A stretch of DNA of 64,000 nucleotides from Streptomyces violaceusniger Tu 4113 (GTDB lineage: Bacteria > Actinomycetota > Actinomycetes > Streptomycetales > Streptomycetaceae): assembly GCF_000147815.2 (NCBI RefSeq), contig NC_015957.1, forward strand, positions 2,108,001 to 2,172,000, in the 5' to 3' direction. Positions 44,187-52,387 of this stretch are shown here, piece by piece (position 1 is the first letter of the stretch; every line of letters begins with the position of its first letter). The notes under the pieces were generated by a model. That model was not told the DNA's origin and did not search any database. It was given only the letters and a program-made list of their open reading frames with translations. Both the position numbers and the translations under genes were made by a program.

Positions 44187-45071
44187 ATGTCGCGTGGCCT
44201 TCCGTTACTGCACCGCCGGAGAATCCTCGTCTCCGGTGCGATCGGCGGTATCACCTGTGCGGCCGTCGTGGTGGGAGCCGCCATGGCCGATCAGGACGAC
44301 GGCAGCGGCGACGCCGATGCGTCGACCAAGGCCGCCCAGACCATCAGCTGCCCCGCGGTCGCCGGTTCCCTCCCGGAGATCCCGGCGGAGGCCAAGGCCG
44401 AGGTGGACCGCAACCTCGCCCTGCTGGACACGCAGCTGGCGGAGGCCGACAAGCGGCTCGGCACGAGCCAGGGCGAGGGCGGCCCCAACTTCGTGCAGAA
44501 CGCCATCCTCGGCCCCCTGGCGGACAAGCGGAAGTCCACCCTGGACCGCATCGCGATCTCCATCGGACGGCGCGCCGAGAAGCCGGCCGGGCTGGACGCC
44601 CTCGCCGAGTGCACCCTCTCGGGCGGTGAGGCGGGAGCGGGCTCCGGCACCGGCGCGGGCGGCGAGGCGGACAGCGGGGCGACCCCGACCGCCGCGGCGT
44701 CCGAGCCCGCGGGCGGAGGAGCCGAGCAGGGCTCCGGAGCCGAGCAGGGCGGCGGAGCCGACGCGGGCTCCGGCCAGACGATCAACTGCCCGGACGTCGC
44801 CTCGAAGATCAGCGGCGTACCGGCCGCCGCCCAGGCCGAGGTGGACCGCAATCTCGCGCTGCTCCAGACGCAGCTCGACGAGGCCGGCAAGCGGCTCGGC
44901 ACGAGCCAGGGCGAAGGCGGCCCCAACTTCGTGCAGAACGCCATCCTCGGCCCGCTGAAGGACAAGCGGGCCTCCACGATCGACCGCATCGAACTCTCCT
45001 TCTCCCGCCAGGGCTCGACCGCCCCCTCCGGTCTCGACGCCCTGGCGGGCTGCTCGCTCACATCCGGCTGA
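44187..45071 (+). CDS. Exported protein with two near-identical ~93-residue domains
   Basis: A 294-residue protein of unknown function. The N-terminus (HRRRILVSGAIGGITCAAVVVGAA) is an export or anchor helix. Two homologous domains follow (about 52-145 and 198-291), each opening with a Cys (TISCP/TINCP) and closing with a Cys (AECTL/AGCSL), joined by a Gly/Ala/Glu linker. Each has EVDRNLALL-TQL-EA-KRLGTSQGEGGPNFVQNAILGPL, which is invariant between copies over its second half. The flanking cysteines suggest one disulfide per domain outside the cytoplasm. ATG at 44187 has GAGGTGA 8 nt upstream. I do not recognise the domain. Confidence 0.8.
   Translation: MSRGLPLLHRRRILVSGAIGGITCAAVVVGAAMADQDDGSGDADASTKAAQTISCPAVAGSLPEIPAEAKAEVDRNLALLDTQLAEADKRLGTSQGEGGPNFVQNAILGPLADKRKSTLDRIAISIGRRAEKPAGLDALAECTLSGGEAGAGSGTGAGGEADSGATPTAAASEPAGGGAEQGSGAEQGGGADAGSGQTINCPDVASKISGVPAAAQAEVDRNLALLQTQLDEAGKRLGTSQGEGGPNFVQNAILGPLKDKRASTIDRIELSFSRQGSTAPSGLDALAGCSLTSG
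44340..45059 (+). repeat. Intragenic duplication (two ~280-bp copies)
   Basis: Copies lie at about 44340-44621 and 44778-45059. They are nearly identical at the nucleotide level across the RLGTSQGEGGPNFVQNAILGP segment (about 44454-44520 and 44889-44958), more so than their flanks. Confidence 0.85.
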
Positions 45072-45107
45072 GCCGACGGCGCACGGCCCGGCCCGAGGTG
45101 AGCGTCT

Positions 45108-45154
45108 GCCGGTGGGCCGTACTCTTCTCTGCGGAGTACGGCCCACCGGCTTTT
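45108..45154 (+). terminator. Strong intrinsic terminator
   Basis: A perfect 17-bp stem (45108-45124 with 45134-45150), a 9-nt loop and TTTT at 45151-45154, 37 bases after the stop of the duplicated-domain gene. Confidence 0.92.
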
Positions 45155-45693
45155 CGCATGGGTTCGCCGGGGGTTGGCAAGTGCTCGTCCGGGAGCGTGC
45201 GTAAGGCCCGTTCAGCTCGATCGTGTGATGGTCGGCTTCTGGCCTTGTGGCGCCACGGTGGGGTCGGGTTGGCGTGGCTGTGCGATCTGGGACGCCGGGT
45301 GCGGTGCCAGTGTGCGGGGCCCCTGCTCCACCGGAGAGATGGTTCAGGGCCTCCCCGTCGCTTCTGGCCGTATCCACATGGCCAGGTCGTGAGGGACTCC
45401 GCCCGCCCGGCTCGGACCACGGACGCGATCCGTGTCGCCGCCCGGGACGCGAAAGCGGACGACCAGTGCGCCCAAGACCGTTCGGGGCGTGCCAGTGAGC
45501 GGACTCACTCCCGCTCACTGCCCAGGAACGGTTGGACGGCCGGGCGTCAAAGGCGCGTCAAGACGGCGCCGACGACCGTAAGGGAGCCGTCAAGGAACGG
45601 CCGGTCCGGCCGGGGACGGGGTTTGCTCTACAAGCATCGCCCGCTGGCAGCCCGCCATGAGCTCAGGCGCCGTCCAACAGGGAAAATAGGGGT
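45155..45693. other. Intergenic region upstream of kdpD
   Basis: 539 bases with no supported gene. The kdp promoter should lie here. Open frames on both strands have no ribosome sites and random-looking composition. No kdpFABC remnant is recognisable. Confidence 0.5.
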
Positions 45694-48306
45694 ATGGGAC
45701 GCGGAAAGTTGCGGATCTACCTCGGTGCGGCACCGGGCGTGGGCAAGACGTACGCGATGCTGTCCGAGGGGCATCGCCGGGTCGAGCGGGGCGCGGACCT
45801 CGTGGTCGGCTTCGTGGAGCACCACGGCCGTCGCCGTACCCAGGTGATGATGCACGGGCTCGAGGAGGTGCCCCGCCGGGAGCTGGAGTACCGGGGGAGC
45901 ACCTTCACCGAGATGGAGGTGGACGCGGTGCTGGCGCGCCGCCCCGCCATCGCGCTCGTCGACGAGCTGGCCCACACCAACGTGCCCGGCTCCCGCAACG
46001 AAAAGCGCTGGCAGGACGTCGAGGAGCTGCTGCGCGCGGGCATCGACGTCGTCTCCACCGTCAACATCCAGCACCTGGAGTCGCTGGGCGACGTGGTGGA
46101 GTCGATCACGGGGGTGCGCCAGCGGGAGACCCTCCCGGACGAGGTGGTGCGCCGGGCCGACCAGATCGAACTGATCGACATGTCGCCCCAGGCGCTGCGC
46201 CGCCGCATGGCCCACGGCAACATCTACGCGCCCGACAAGGTCGACGCCGCGCTGTCGAACTACTTCCGGCCCGGGAACCTGACCGCACTGCGCGAGCTGG
46301 CCCTGCTGTGGACCGCCGACCGGGTCGACGAATACCTCCAGCAGTACCGCGACGAGCACTCCATCCGCTCCACCTGGCAGGCGCGTGAGCGCATCGTCGT
46401 CGGGCTGACCGGCGGCCCGGAGGGGCGGACGCTGATCCGTCGCGCCGCCCGGATGGCCGCCAAGGGCTCCGGCAGCGAGATCCTCGCCGTCTACATCGCC
46501 CGCAGCGACGGCCTGACCTCGGCCTCCCCCAAGGAGCTGGCGGTCCAGCGCACCCTCGTGGAGGACCTGGGCGGCACCTTCCACCACGTCATTGGGGAGG
46601 ACATCCCGGGGGCGCTGCTGGAGTTCGCCCGCGGTGTCAACGCGACCCAGATCGTGCTCGGCTCCAGCCGCCGCAAGACCTGGCAGTACGTCTTCGGACC
46701 CGGGGTGGGCACCATGGTCGCCCGTGACTCCGGGCCCGACCTGGACGTCCACATCGTCACCCATGACGAGGTCGCCAAGGGCCGCGGGCTGCCGGTCGCG
46801 CGCGGCGCCCGGCTCGGCCGTTCCCGGCTGATCGCGGGCTGGGTGGTCGGGGTGGCCGGACCGGCCCTGCTCACGCTGCTGCTCACCGGCACCGGCGCCA
46901 CCCTCGCCTCCGAGGCCGGGCCCGGCTTCGCCAACCAGGTGCTGCTCTTCCTGTTCCTCAATGTGCTGGCCGCCCTGCTGGGCGGCATGGTGCCCGCCCT
47001 CGCCTCGGCGGCCGTCGGATCGCTGCTGCTCAACTACTACTTCACCCCGCCCACCCACACCCTGACCATCGCCGACCCCGAGAACATCGTCGCCATAGCG
47101 ATCTTCGTGGCGGTCGCCGTCTGTGTGGCCTCCGTGGTCGACCTCGCCGCCCGCCGCACCCACCAGGCCGCCCGGCTGCGAGCCGAGTCCGAGATACTGT
47201 CGTTCCTCGCGGGCAGCGTGCTGCGCGGCGAGACCAGCCTGGAGGCGCTGCTGGAGCGGGTCCGCGAGACGTTCGCCATGGACTCGGTGGCGCTGCTGGA
47301 GCGGGAGAGCGATGTCGCCCCGTGGACCTGTGCGGGCAGCGTCGGCAGCCACGACGGCACCCCGGCGCCCGAACGGCCCGAGGACGCGGAGGTGGACATG
47401 CCGGTCGGCGACCATATGGCGCTCGCGCTCTCCGGCCGGGTCCTGCCCGCCGAGGACCGCCGGGTGCTCGCCGCCTTCGCCGCCCAGGCCGCCGTCGTCC
47501 TCGACCGGCAGCGGCTGGCGCAGCAGGCCGGGCAGGCCCGTGAGCTGGCCGAGGGGAACCGCATCCGCACCGCGCTGCTCGCCGCCGTCAGCCACGATCT
47601 GCGCACCCCGCTCGCGGCCATCAAGGCGGCCGTGAGCTCCCTGCGCTCCGATGACGTCGCCTGGTCGGAGGAGGACGAGGCCGAGCTGCTGGAGGGCATC
47701 GAGGACGGCGCCGACCGGCTGGACCATCTGGTGGGCAACCTCCTGGACATGTCCCGGCTGCAGACCGGCACCGTCACCCCGCTCATCCGGGAGATCGACC
47801 TGGACGAGGTGGTGCCGATGGCGCTCGTCGGCGTCCCCATGGCCAAGGTCACCCTCGACATCCCCGAGGAACTGCCGATGGTCGCGGTCGACCCCGGGCT
47901 GCTGGAGCGCGGCGTCGCCAACATCGTCGAGAACGCGGTGAAGTACAGCCCGCCGGACCACCCCGTGCTGGTCTCCGCGAGCGCCCTCGGCGACCGTGTG
48001 GAGCTGCGCGTGGCCGACGGCGGCCCGGGCGTGCCGGACAGCGAGAAGGACCGCATCTTCGAGCCCTTCCAGCGGTACGGGGACGCCCCGCGCGGCGCCG
48101 GGGTGGGCCTCGGGCTCGCCGTCGCCCGCGGCTTCGCCGAGGCCATGGACGGCCGGCTGACCGCGGAGGACACCCCCGGCGGCGGAATGACCATGGTGCT
48201 CACGCTGCGCGTCGCCGCCGGCCGCCCGCCGGCCGACCCCGGCCTCCCGGTCCAGGTCGGCTCCACGTCAGGCACAACGACACGGAAAGGCAGGCCCGCC
48301 ACATGA
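45694..48306 (+). CDS. kdpD: Sensor histidine kinase KdpD
   Basis: An 870-residue potassium/turgor sensor. The N-terminal KdpD domain has Walker A GAAPGVGKTY (11-20) and Walker B ALVDELAHTNVPGSRN. A universal-stress-protein-like domain spans about 230-365. Four closely spaced transmembrane helices lie at about 385-490 and a GAF domain at about 500-620. The dimerisation helix carries His634 (AVSHDLRTPLAAIK), and the ATPase domain ends the protein. KdpE follows with a 4-base overlap. The kdpFABC pump genes normally controlled by this pair are absent from the neighbourhood, while other potassium genes (trkA pair, KimA-like permease) are near. Confidence 0.95.
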   Translation: MGRGKLRIYLGAAPGVGKTYAMLSEGHRRVERGADLVVGFVEHHGRRRTQVMMHGLEEVPRRELEYRGSTFTEMEVDAVLARRPAIALVDELAHTNVPGSRNEKRWQDVEELLRAGIDVVSTVNIQHLESLGDVVESITGVRQRETLPDEVVRRADQIELIDMSPQALRRRMAHGNIYAPDKVDAALSNYFRPGNLTALRELALLWTADRVDEYLQQYRDEHSIRSTWQARERIVVGLTGGPEGRTLIRRAARMAAKGSGSEILAVYIARSDGLTSASPKELAVQRTLVEDLGGTFHHVIGEDIPGALLEFARGVNATQIVLGSSRRKTWQYVFGPGVGTMVARDSGPDLDVHIVTHDEVAKGRGLPVARGARLGRSRLIAGWVVGVAGPALLTLLLTGTGATLASEAGPGFANQVLLFLFLNVLAALLGGMVPALASAAVGSLLLNYYFTPPTHTLTIADPENIVAIAIFVAVAVCVASVVDLAARRTHQAARLRAESEILSFLAGSVLRGETSLEALLERVRETFAMDSVALLERESDVAPWTCAGSVGSHDGTPAPERPEDAEVDMPVGDHMALALSGRVLPAEDRRVLAAFAAQAAVVLDRQRLAQQAGQARELAEGNRIRTALLAAVSHDLRTPLAAIKAAVSSLRSDDVAWSEEDEAELLEGIEDGADRLDHLVGNLLDMSRLQTGTVTPLIREIDLDEVVPMALVGVPMAKVTLDIPEELPMVAVDPGLLERGVANIVENAVKYSPPDHPVLVSASALGDRVELRVADGGPGVPDSEKDRIFEPFQRYGDAPRGAGVGLGLAVARGFAEAMDGRLTAEDTPGGGMTMVLTLRVAAGRPPADPGLPVQVGSTSGTTTRKGRPAT

Positions 48307-48986
48307 ACCGGGTGCTCGTGGTCGACGACGAGCCGCAGATCGTACGCGCCCTCGTGATCAACCTGAAGGCGCGCAAGTACGAGGTCGACGCCGCCGGGGA
48401 CGGCGCCACCGCGCTCCGGCTCGCCGCCGCCCGCCATCCCGATGTGATCGTGCTCGACCTCGGCCTGCCCGATATGGACGGGGTGGAGGTGATCAAGGGG
48501 CTCCGGGGCTGGACCCGGGTGCCGATCCTGGTGCTCTCCGCCCGTCAGACCTCGGACGAGAAGGTCGAGGCCCTCGACGCGGGGGCGGACGACTACGTCA
48601 CCAAGCCGTTCGGCATGGACGAGCTCCTCGCCCGGCTGCGCGCGGCCGTCCGCCGCGCCGAGCCCGCCGGGCAGCCGGACGACTCGGTGGTGGTGGAGAC
48701 CGACACGTTCACCGTCGACCTGGCCGCCAAGAAGGCCCATCGCGATGGCCGTGATGTGCGGCTGACTCCCACCGAATGGCATCTGCTGGAGGTCCTGGTG
48801 CGCAACGCCGGCCGCCTGGTCAGCCAGAAGCAGCTATTGCAGGAGGTCTGGGGCCCCTCGTACGGCACCGAGAGCAACTACCTGCGGGTCTATATGGCGC
48901 AGTTGCGCCGCAAGCTGGAGGCCGACCCCTCGCATCCGCGCCACTTCGTCACCGAGCCGGGGATGGGCTACCGGTTCGAGCGATGA
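48303..48986 (+). CDS. kdpE: Response regulator KdpE
   Basis: A 227-residue OmpR-family regulator. The receiver has VVDDEP, phospho-acceptor Asp52 in VIVLDLGLPDMDG and Lys in VTKPFGMDE. The winged-helix domain has LTPTEWHLLEVLVRNAGRLVSQKQLLQEVWG and SNYLRVYMAQLRRKLE. It overlaps kdpD by 4 bases (ATGA). Its classical target operon is not in this window. Confidence 0.95.
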   Translation: MNRVLVVDDEPQIVRALVINLKARKYEVDAAGDGATALRLAAARHPDVIVLDLGLPDMDGVEVIKGLRGWTRVPILVLSARQTSDEKVEALDAGADDYVTKPFGMDELLARLRAAVRRAEPAGQPDDSVVVETDTFTVDLAAKKAHRDGRDVRLTPTEWHLLEVLVRNAGRLVSQKQLLQEVWGPSYGTESNYLRVYMAQLRRKLEADPSHPRHFVTEPGMGYRFER

Positions 48987-49049
48987 GCGGGGTCGGGCGA
49001 TGAGTGCGGGGACGGCGTTTCGGCGCCTGTGCACCGGTACGCTGGCCGT

Positions 49050-49478
49050 ATGAGTTCCGTACCCCACCCCTCCGACGGGGCCGACAGGGGAGTCAGGTCC
49101 GACAAACCGGTCGGCCGGTTCCGGCGGATGCTGGACCGGCTGTCGAGCTCCCAGGAGGAACTGCACTCCGCCGAGCTGCAGCAGGACGCGGAGGCCGCGG
49201 GCTGCACCAAGATCGGCGACTGCGGCGACCGTCAGATCGTCAAGGTGACGGGCACGCTGCGTACGGTGACGCTCAGACCGCGGGCCGGAGTTCCCGCTCT
49301 GGAGGCGGAGCTCTTCGACGGCACCGCCGCGCTGGACGTGGTGTGGCTGGGCCGTCGCTCCATCATCGGGATAGAACCGGGGCGCAAGCTGATCGCCTCG
49401 GGCCGGATCTCCATGAGCCATGGGCGCCGGGTGCTGTTCAATCCGAAGTACGAACTCCGACCGCTCGGACAGGAGTAG
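49050..49478 (+). CDS. OB-fold nucleic-acid-binding-domain protein
   Basis: A 142-residue protein. The N-terminal helical part (GRFRRMLDRLSSSQEELHSAELQQDAEAAGCTKIGDCGDRQ) precedes an OB-fold (about 62-138) with IVKVTGTLRTVTLRP, LEAELFDGTAALDVVWLGRR and ASGRISMSHGRRVLFNP. The domain is likely to bind nucleic acid, but the role is unknown. ATG at 49050 lacks a ribosome site; TACGCT (49038-49043) ends 6 nt upstream, so it may be leaderless. The DUF3159 gene follows 3 bases later. Confidence 0.82.
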   Translation: MSSVPHPSDGADRGVRSDKPVGRFRRMLDRLSSSQEELHSAELQQDAEAAGCTKIGDCGDRQIVKVTGTLRTVTLRPRAGVPALEAELFDGTAALDVVWLGRRSIIGIEPGRKLIASGRISMSHGRRVLFNPKYELRPLGQE

Positions 49479-49481
49479 CCG

Positions 49482-50294
49482 GTGACGCCAGACGACAAGA
49501 CGACCCCGACCGGGCACCGAAGCGCCGCCGCCGACAGCAGGGCGGCGGCGGACACCGCGCTCCTGGAGGCGTTCGGCGGGGTGCGGGGCATGGTGGACAC
49601 CACCGTCCCCGGTCTGGTCTTCGTCCTGCTGTACACGATCAACCGCGACATCCATCTCGCCGCGATCGCCGCGCTCGGTCTCACCGTGCTGCTCGCGGTC
49701 ACCCGGCTGGTGCGGAAGGAGACGCTGAAGCACGCCTTCAGCGGGGTGTTCGGGGTCGCGTTCGGCGCGATCTTCGCGATGATGTCCGGCGACGCGAAGA
49801 ACTTCTATCTGCCGGGCATGCTCTACACCCTGGGCCTGGCGATCGCCTACATTCTCTCGGCGATCTTCCGTTTTCCGCTGATCGGGGTGCTGCTCGGGCC
49901 GATGCTGAAGGAGAACCTCTCCTGGCGTACCCGTAACCCCGGCCGGTTCCGCGCCTACACCCGGTCCACCTGGGCGTGGGGGCTGATCCTGCTGGCCAAG
50001 TCGGCGGTGCTGTTCCCGCTCTACTGGTGGGGGGACGCCACCCAGCTCGGCTGGGTCAAGGTCGCGCTCGGCATTCCGCCGTTCCTGCTCTGTGTCTATC
50101 TGACCTGGATCTTCCTCGCCAAGGCCCCGCCGCCGATCGACGTGATCGCGGAGATGGAGGCGGAGGAGAAGGCCGAGCGGGAGCGGAAGTCCCAGGTCGG
50201 CAAGGCCGCCGATCCGGTGCTCTCGGAGTGGACCGACCAGATCGTGTCCGAGGCCCGTACCGATTCGGCCGACCGGCAGCCGCCCCGGCACTGA
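49482..50294 (+). CDS. DUF3159 family membrane protein
   Basis: A 270-residue integral membrane protein. The N-terminal cytoplasmic segment LLEAFGGVRGMVDTTVPGLVFVLLY is typical of DUF3159. Six transmembrane helices follow, to about residue 215. The acidic/basic C-terminus (EMEAEEKAERERKSQ) is cytoplasmic. Function is unknown. The GTG at 49482 follows AGGAG by about 8 nt and lies 3 bases after the OB-fold stop, so the two are co-transcribed, an arrangement I recall as conserved beside the trkA pair in Streptomyces. Confidence 0.88.
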   Translation: MTPDDKTTPTGHRSAAADSRAAADTALLEAFGGVRGMVDTTVPGLVFVLLYTINRDIHLAAIAALGLTVLLAVTRLVRKETLKHAFSGVFGVAFGAIFAMMSGDAKNFYLPGMLYTLGLAIAYILSAIFRFPLIGVLLGPMLKENLSWRTRNPGRFRAYTRSTWAWGLILLAKSAVLFPLYWWGDATQLGWVKVALGIPPFLLCVYLTWIFLAKAPPPIDVIAEMEAEEKAERERKSQVGKAADPVLSEWTDQIVSEARTDSADRQPPRH

Positions 50295-50320
50295 GGCCAC
50301 CCAGGCCACCCAGGCCACTG

Positions 50321-50366
50321 AGACCGCGGCCCGGGCTCCCCGTATGGAGAGCCCGGGCCGCGGTCT
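50321..50366. terminator. Bidirectional terminator between DUF3159 and trkA genes
   Basis: A perfect 18-bp stem (AGACCGCGGCCCGGGCTC, 50321-50338, with 50349-50366) and a 10-nt loop, then TT. The transcripts converge here. Confidence 0.92.
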
Positions 50367-50369
50367 TTG

Positions 50370-50431
50370 CCCGTGGTGGCGTCCTAGCCCGTGGTGTCCT
50401 AGCCGTGGCGTCCTAGCCCGTGGCGCCCTGG
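50370..50431. repeat. Short tandem repeats across the trkA stop codon
   Basis: Four imperfect 14-18 bp units beginning at 50370, 50388, 50403 and 50417 share CCGTGG-(T/C)G-TCCTAG. On the minus strand each unit carries a TAG; the first in-frame TAG (50413-50415) is the stop of the downstream trkA gene. Confidence 0.75.
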
Positions 50432-51090
50432 CGCTGGACGGACAGCAACTGCTCGAGCTGCTCCTCGCGTGCCTGTGCCGCGACGAACAGCAGCTCGTCA
50501 CCGGCCTCCAGCACATCGTCCTTGTTCGGGGTCAGCACGCGGGTGCCGCGGATGATGGTGACCAGCGTGGTGTCCTCCGGCCACTCCACATCGCCGACCC
50601 GGGTGCCCACCAGCGCCGCCTCCGGCGGCAGCGTCAGCTCCACCAGATTGGCGTCGCCGTGGCTGAAGCGGAGCAGCCGCACCAGATCGCCGACGCTCAC
50701 CGCCTCCTCGACCAGCGCCGACATCAGACGCGGGGTGGAGACGGCGACATCGACGCCCCATGCCTCGTTGAACAGCCACTCGTTCTTGGGGTTGTTGACC
50801 CGGGCGACCACCCGGGGCACCCCGTACTCGGTCTTGGCGAGCAGCGAGACGACCAGGTTGACCTTGTCGTCACCGGTGGCCGCGATGACCACGTTGCAGC
50901 GCTGCAGCGCCGCCTCGTCCAGAGAGGTGATCTCGCACGCGTCGGCCAGCAGCCACTCGGCCTGCGGCACCCGCTCCACCGAGATGGCGGTCGGCGCCTT
51001 GTCGATGAGGAGCACCTCGTGCCCGTTCTCCAGCAGCTCGCTCGCGATGGAACGCCCCACGGCGCCCGCACCCGCAATGGCAACCCTCAT
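50413..51090 (-). CDS. TrkA/RCK potassium-channel or transporter regulatory protein (second of pair)
   Basis: A 225-residue cytoplasmic RCK protein. The N-terminal Rossmann domain has the dinucleotide loop GAGAVGRSIASELLENGHEV (7-26) and Asp in LLIDKAP, followed by an RCK_C domain (about 140-215). Such proteins gate potassium transporters in response to NAD(H), ATP or c-di-AMP. It is the downstream member of an operon with a second RCK gene (4-base overlap), resembling the CeoB/CeoC pair of actinobacteria. No Trk/Ktr membrane subunit is adjacent; the KimA-like permease 6 kb away is a candidate partner. Confidence 0.9.
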   Translation of the reverse strand: MRVAIAGAGAVGRSIASELLENGHEVLLIDKAPTAISVERVPQAEWLLADACEITSLDEAALQRCNVVIAATGDDKVNLVVSLLAKTEYGVPRVVARVNNPKNEWLFNEAWGVDVAVSTPRLMSALVEEAVSVGDLVRLLRFSHGDANLVELTLPPEAALVGTRVGDVEWPEDTTLVTIIRGTRVLTPNKDDVLEAGDELLFVAAQAREEQLEQLLSVQRQGATG

Positions 51091-51755
51091 CGATTCGCCT
51101 CCTCAGGCCCCTTTTCGAAGGCTGCCTCGACCTTCTCCACCTCGTCGGTGCGCATCATCACATGCACCAGGTCGCCCTCCTGCAGCACCGTCCCGGAGGT
51201 CGGCAGCATCGCCTCGCCGAGCCGGGTGAGGAACGCGACCCGCACTCCGGTCTCCTCCTCGAGCACGCTGACCTTGTGGCCCACCCATGAGGGGGAGATG
51301 TGCACCTCGGCGAGCTGCACCCCGCCGCTGGGGTCCCGCCAATGCGGCTCCGCGCCGGACGGCAGCAGCCGCCGCAGCATCTGGTCGGCGGTCCAGCGCA
51401 CCGTGGCCACGGTCGGGATGCCGAGGCGCTGGTAGACCTCGGCGCGGCGGGGGTCGTAGATACGGGCCGCCACGTTCTCCACTCCGAACATCTCGCGGGC
51501 CACCCGGGCCGCGATGATGTTGGAGTTGTCGCCGCTGCTCACCGCGGCGAAGGCCCCGGCCTCCTCGATGCCCGCCTCGCGCAGGGTGTCCTGGTCGAAG
51601 CCGACGCCGGTCACCCGGCGCCCGCCGAAGCCCGCACCCAGGCGGCGGAAGGCGGTGGGGTCCTGGTCGACGACCGCGACCGTGTGCCCCTGTTGCTCCA
51701 GGGTCTGGGCGAGGGCCGCGCCCACCCGGCCACAGCCCATGATCACGATATGCAT
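51087..51755 (-). CDS. TrkA/RCK potassium regulatory protein (first of pair)
   Basis: A 222-residue RCK protein. The N-terminal dinucleotide-binding loop is GCGRVGAALAQTLEQQGHTV (7-26), with Asp in VVDQDP. The RCK_C domain spans about 140-215 (VQLAEVHISPSWVGHKVSVLEEETGVRVAFLTR). It differs enough from its partner that they probably form a heteromeric ring. ATG at 51755. It is the first gene of the leftward operon, and its promoter must lie in the 632-base region it shares with the divergent conservon. Confidence 0.9.
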   Translation of the reverse strand: MHIVIMGCGRVGAALAQTLEQQGHTVAVVDQDPTAFRRLGAGFGGRRVTGVGFDQDTLREAGIEEAGAFAAVSSGDNSNIIAARVAREMFGVENVAARIYDPRRAEVYQRLGIPTVATVRWTADQMLRRLLPSGAEPHWRDPSGGVQLAEVHISPSWVGHKVSVLEEETGVRVAFLTRLGEAMLPTSGTVLQEGDLVHVMMRTDEVEKVEAAFEKGPEEANR

Positions 51756-52387
51756 GCGTCTTACCCCGCACTCCAGATGACCGTGCCGACCTGCGCAAAC
51801 ACCCTGCTCACATCTTCCTTCCAGGACCTACGGGGCGACAGCGGGGCGGGACCCCGATGCCGGTGCCCGGGGACGACGGGAGTCGGCCGCCGTGGCACCT
51901 GTCCCCACCGTATCCGTACCGGCGGCCCGCTCCCCCGTCCGCGCGCGACGGCCGGGAGATGAACGTGGTGACGTACGACATAGCGGGAAAGTTCCCGCGA
52001 TGATCGGCGATGCGGAGAGGCGGTCGGAGGTGATCGCAGACGTGCCGGGAGGGAAGGGGTAGGGAAAGGACAGGGAAGGGCAACGATCATTTCCGGTTGC
52101 GGACGCGGAGTGAAAAGGCTGTTGGTGATCAGCCTCGACCACTACGGTGGGCCCGGGTTACGGCGCTTCATCGGTGGTCGCGACCCTTCATCTTTGCCTG
52201 AGATCCCGGACCTTCACCGAAACCACATGACAAATGCCGAGCGGATGCCGCTGGTTCGAACTTTGTCACGGGCGTCGGATACTAGGTCACGACATGGCTA
52301 AGATGATCGCGTATTCCGTTTCCGGACGGGACATCAGGGCTCTGAATCGTTCCTTCCGCGCCCGCGTTCTTCTGCACGAGGTTCCTG
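51756..52387. other. Divergent intergenic region at the left edge of the conservon
   Basis: 632 bases with no supported gene between the trkA pair and the conservon. It includes a purine-rich, almost C-free stretch (about 52044-52085, repeated GGGAAGG-type runs) and a less GC-rich part (52190-52330) likely to contain the conservon promoter. This is a candidate insertion boundary, but no att-like repeat or transposase trace was found in it. Confidence 0.5.

Noticed and set aside
45155..45693. tRNA or small RNA gene in the gap before kdpD
   Set aside because: No cloverleaf-compatible stem set, T-loop or anticodon arm could be found by eye.
45628..47961. 777-codon antisense frame opposite kdpD
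   Set aside because: Its composition mirrors the third-position bias of kdpD, it has no ribosome site, and no domain is recognisable. It is a shadow frame, as are the long antisense frames at 57903-60170, 5689-8214 and 22882-26058.
51808..52142. Short overlapping frames in the conservon left flank as small genes
   Set aside because: No ribosome sites, Arg/Pro/Ser-rich random composition in every frame, and alternative frames equally open.
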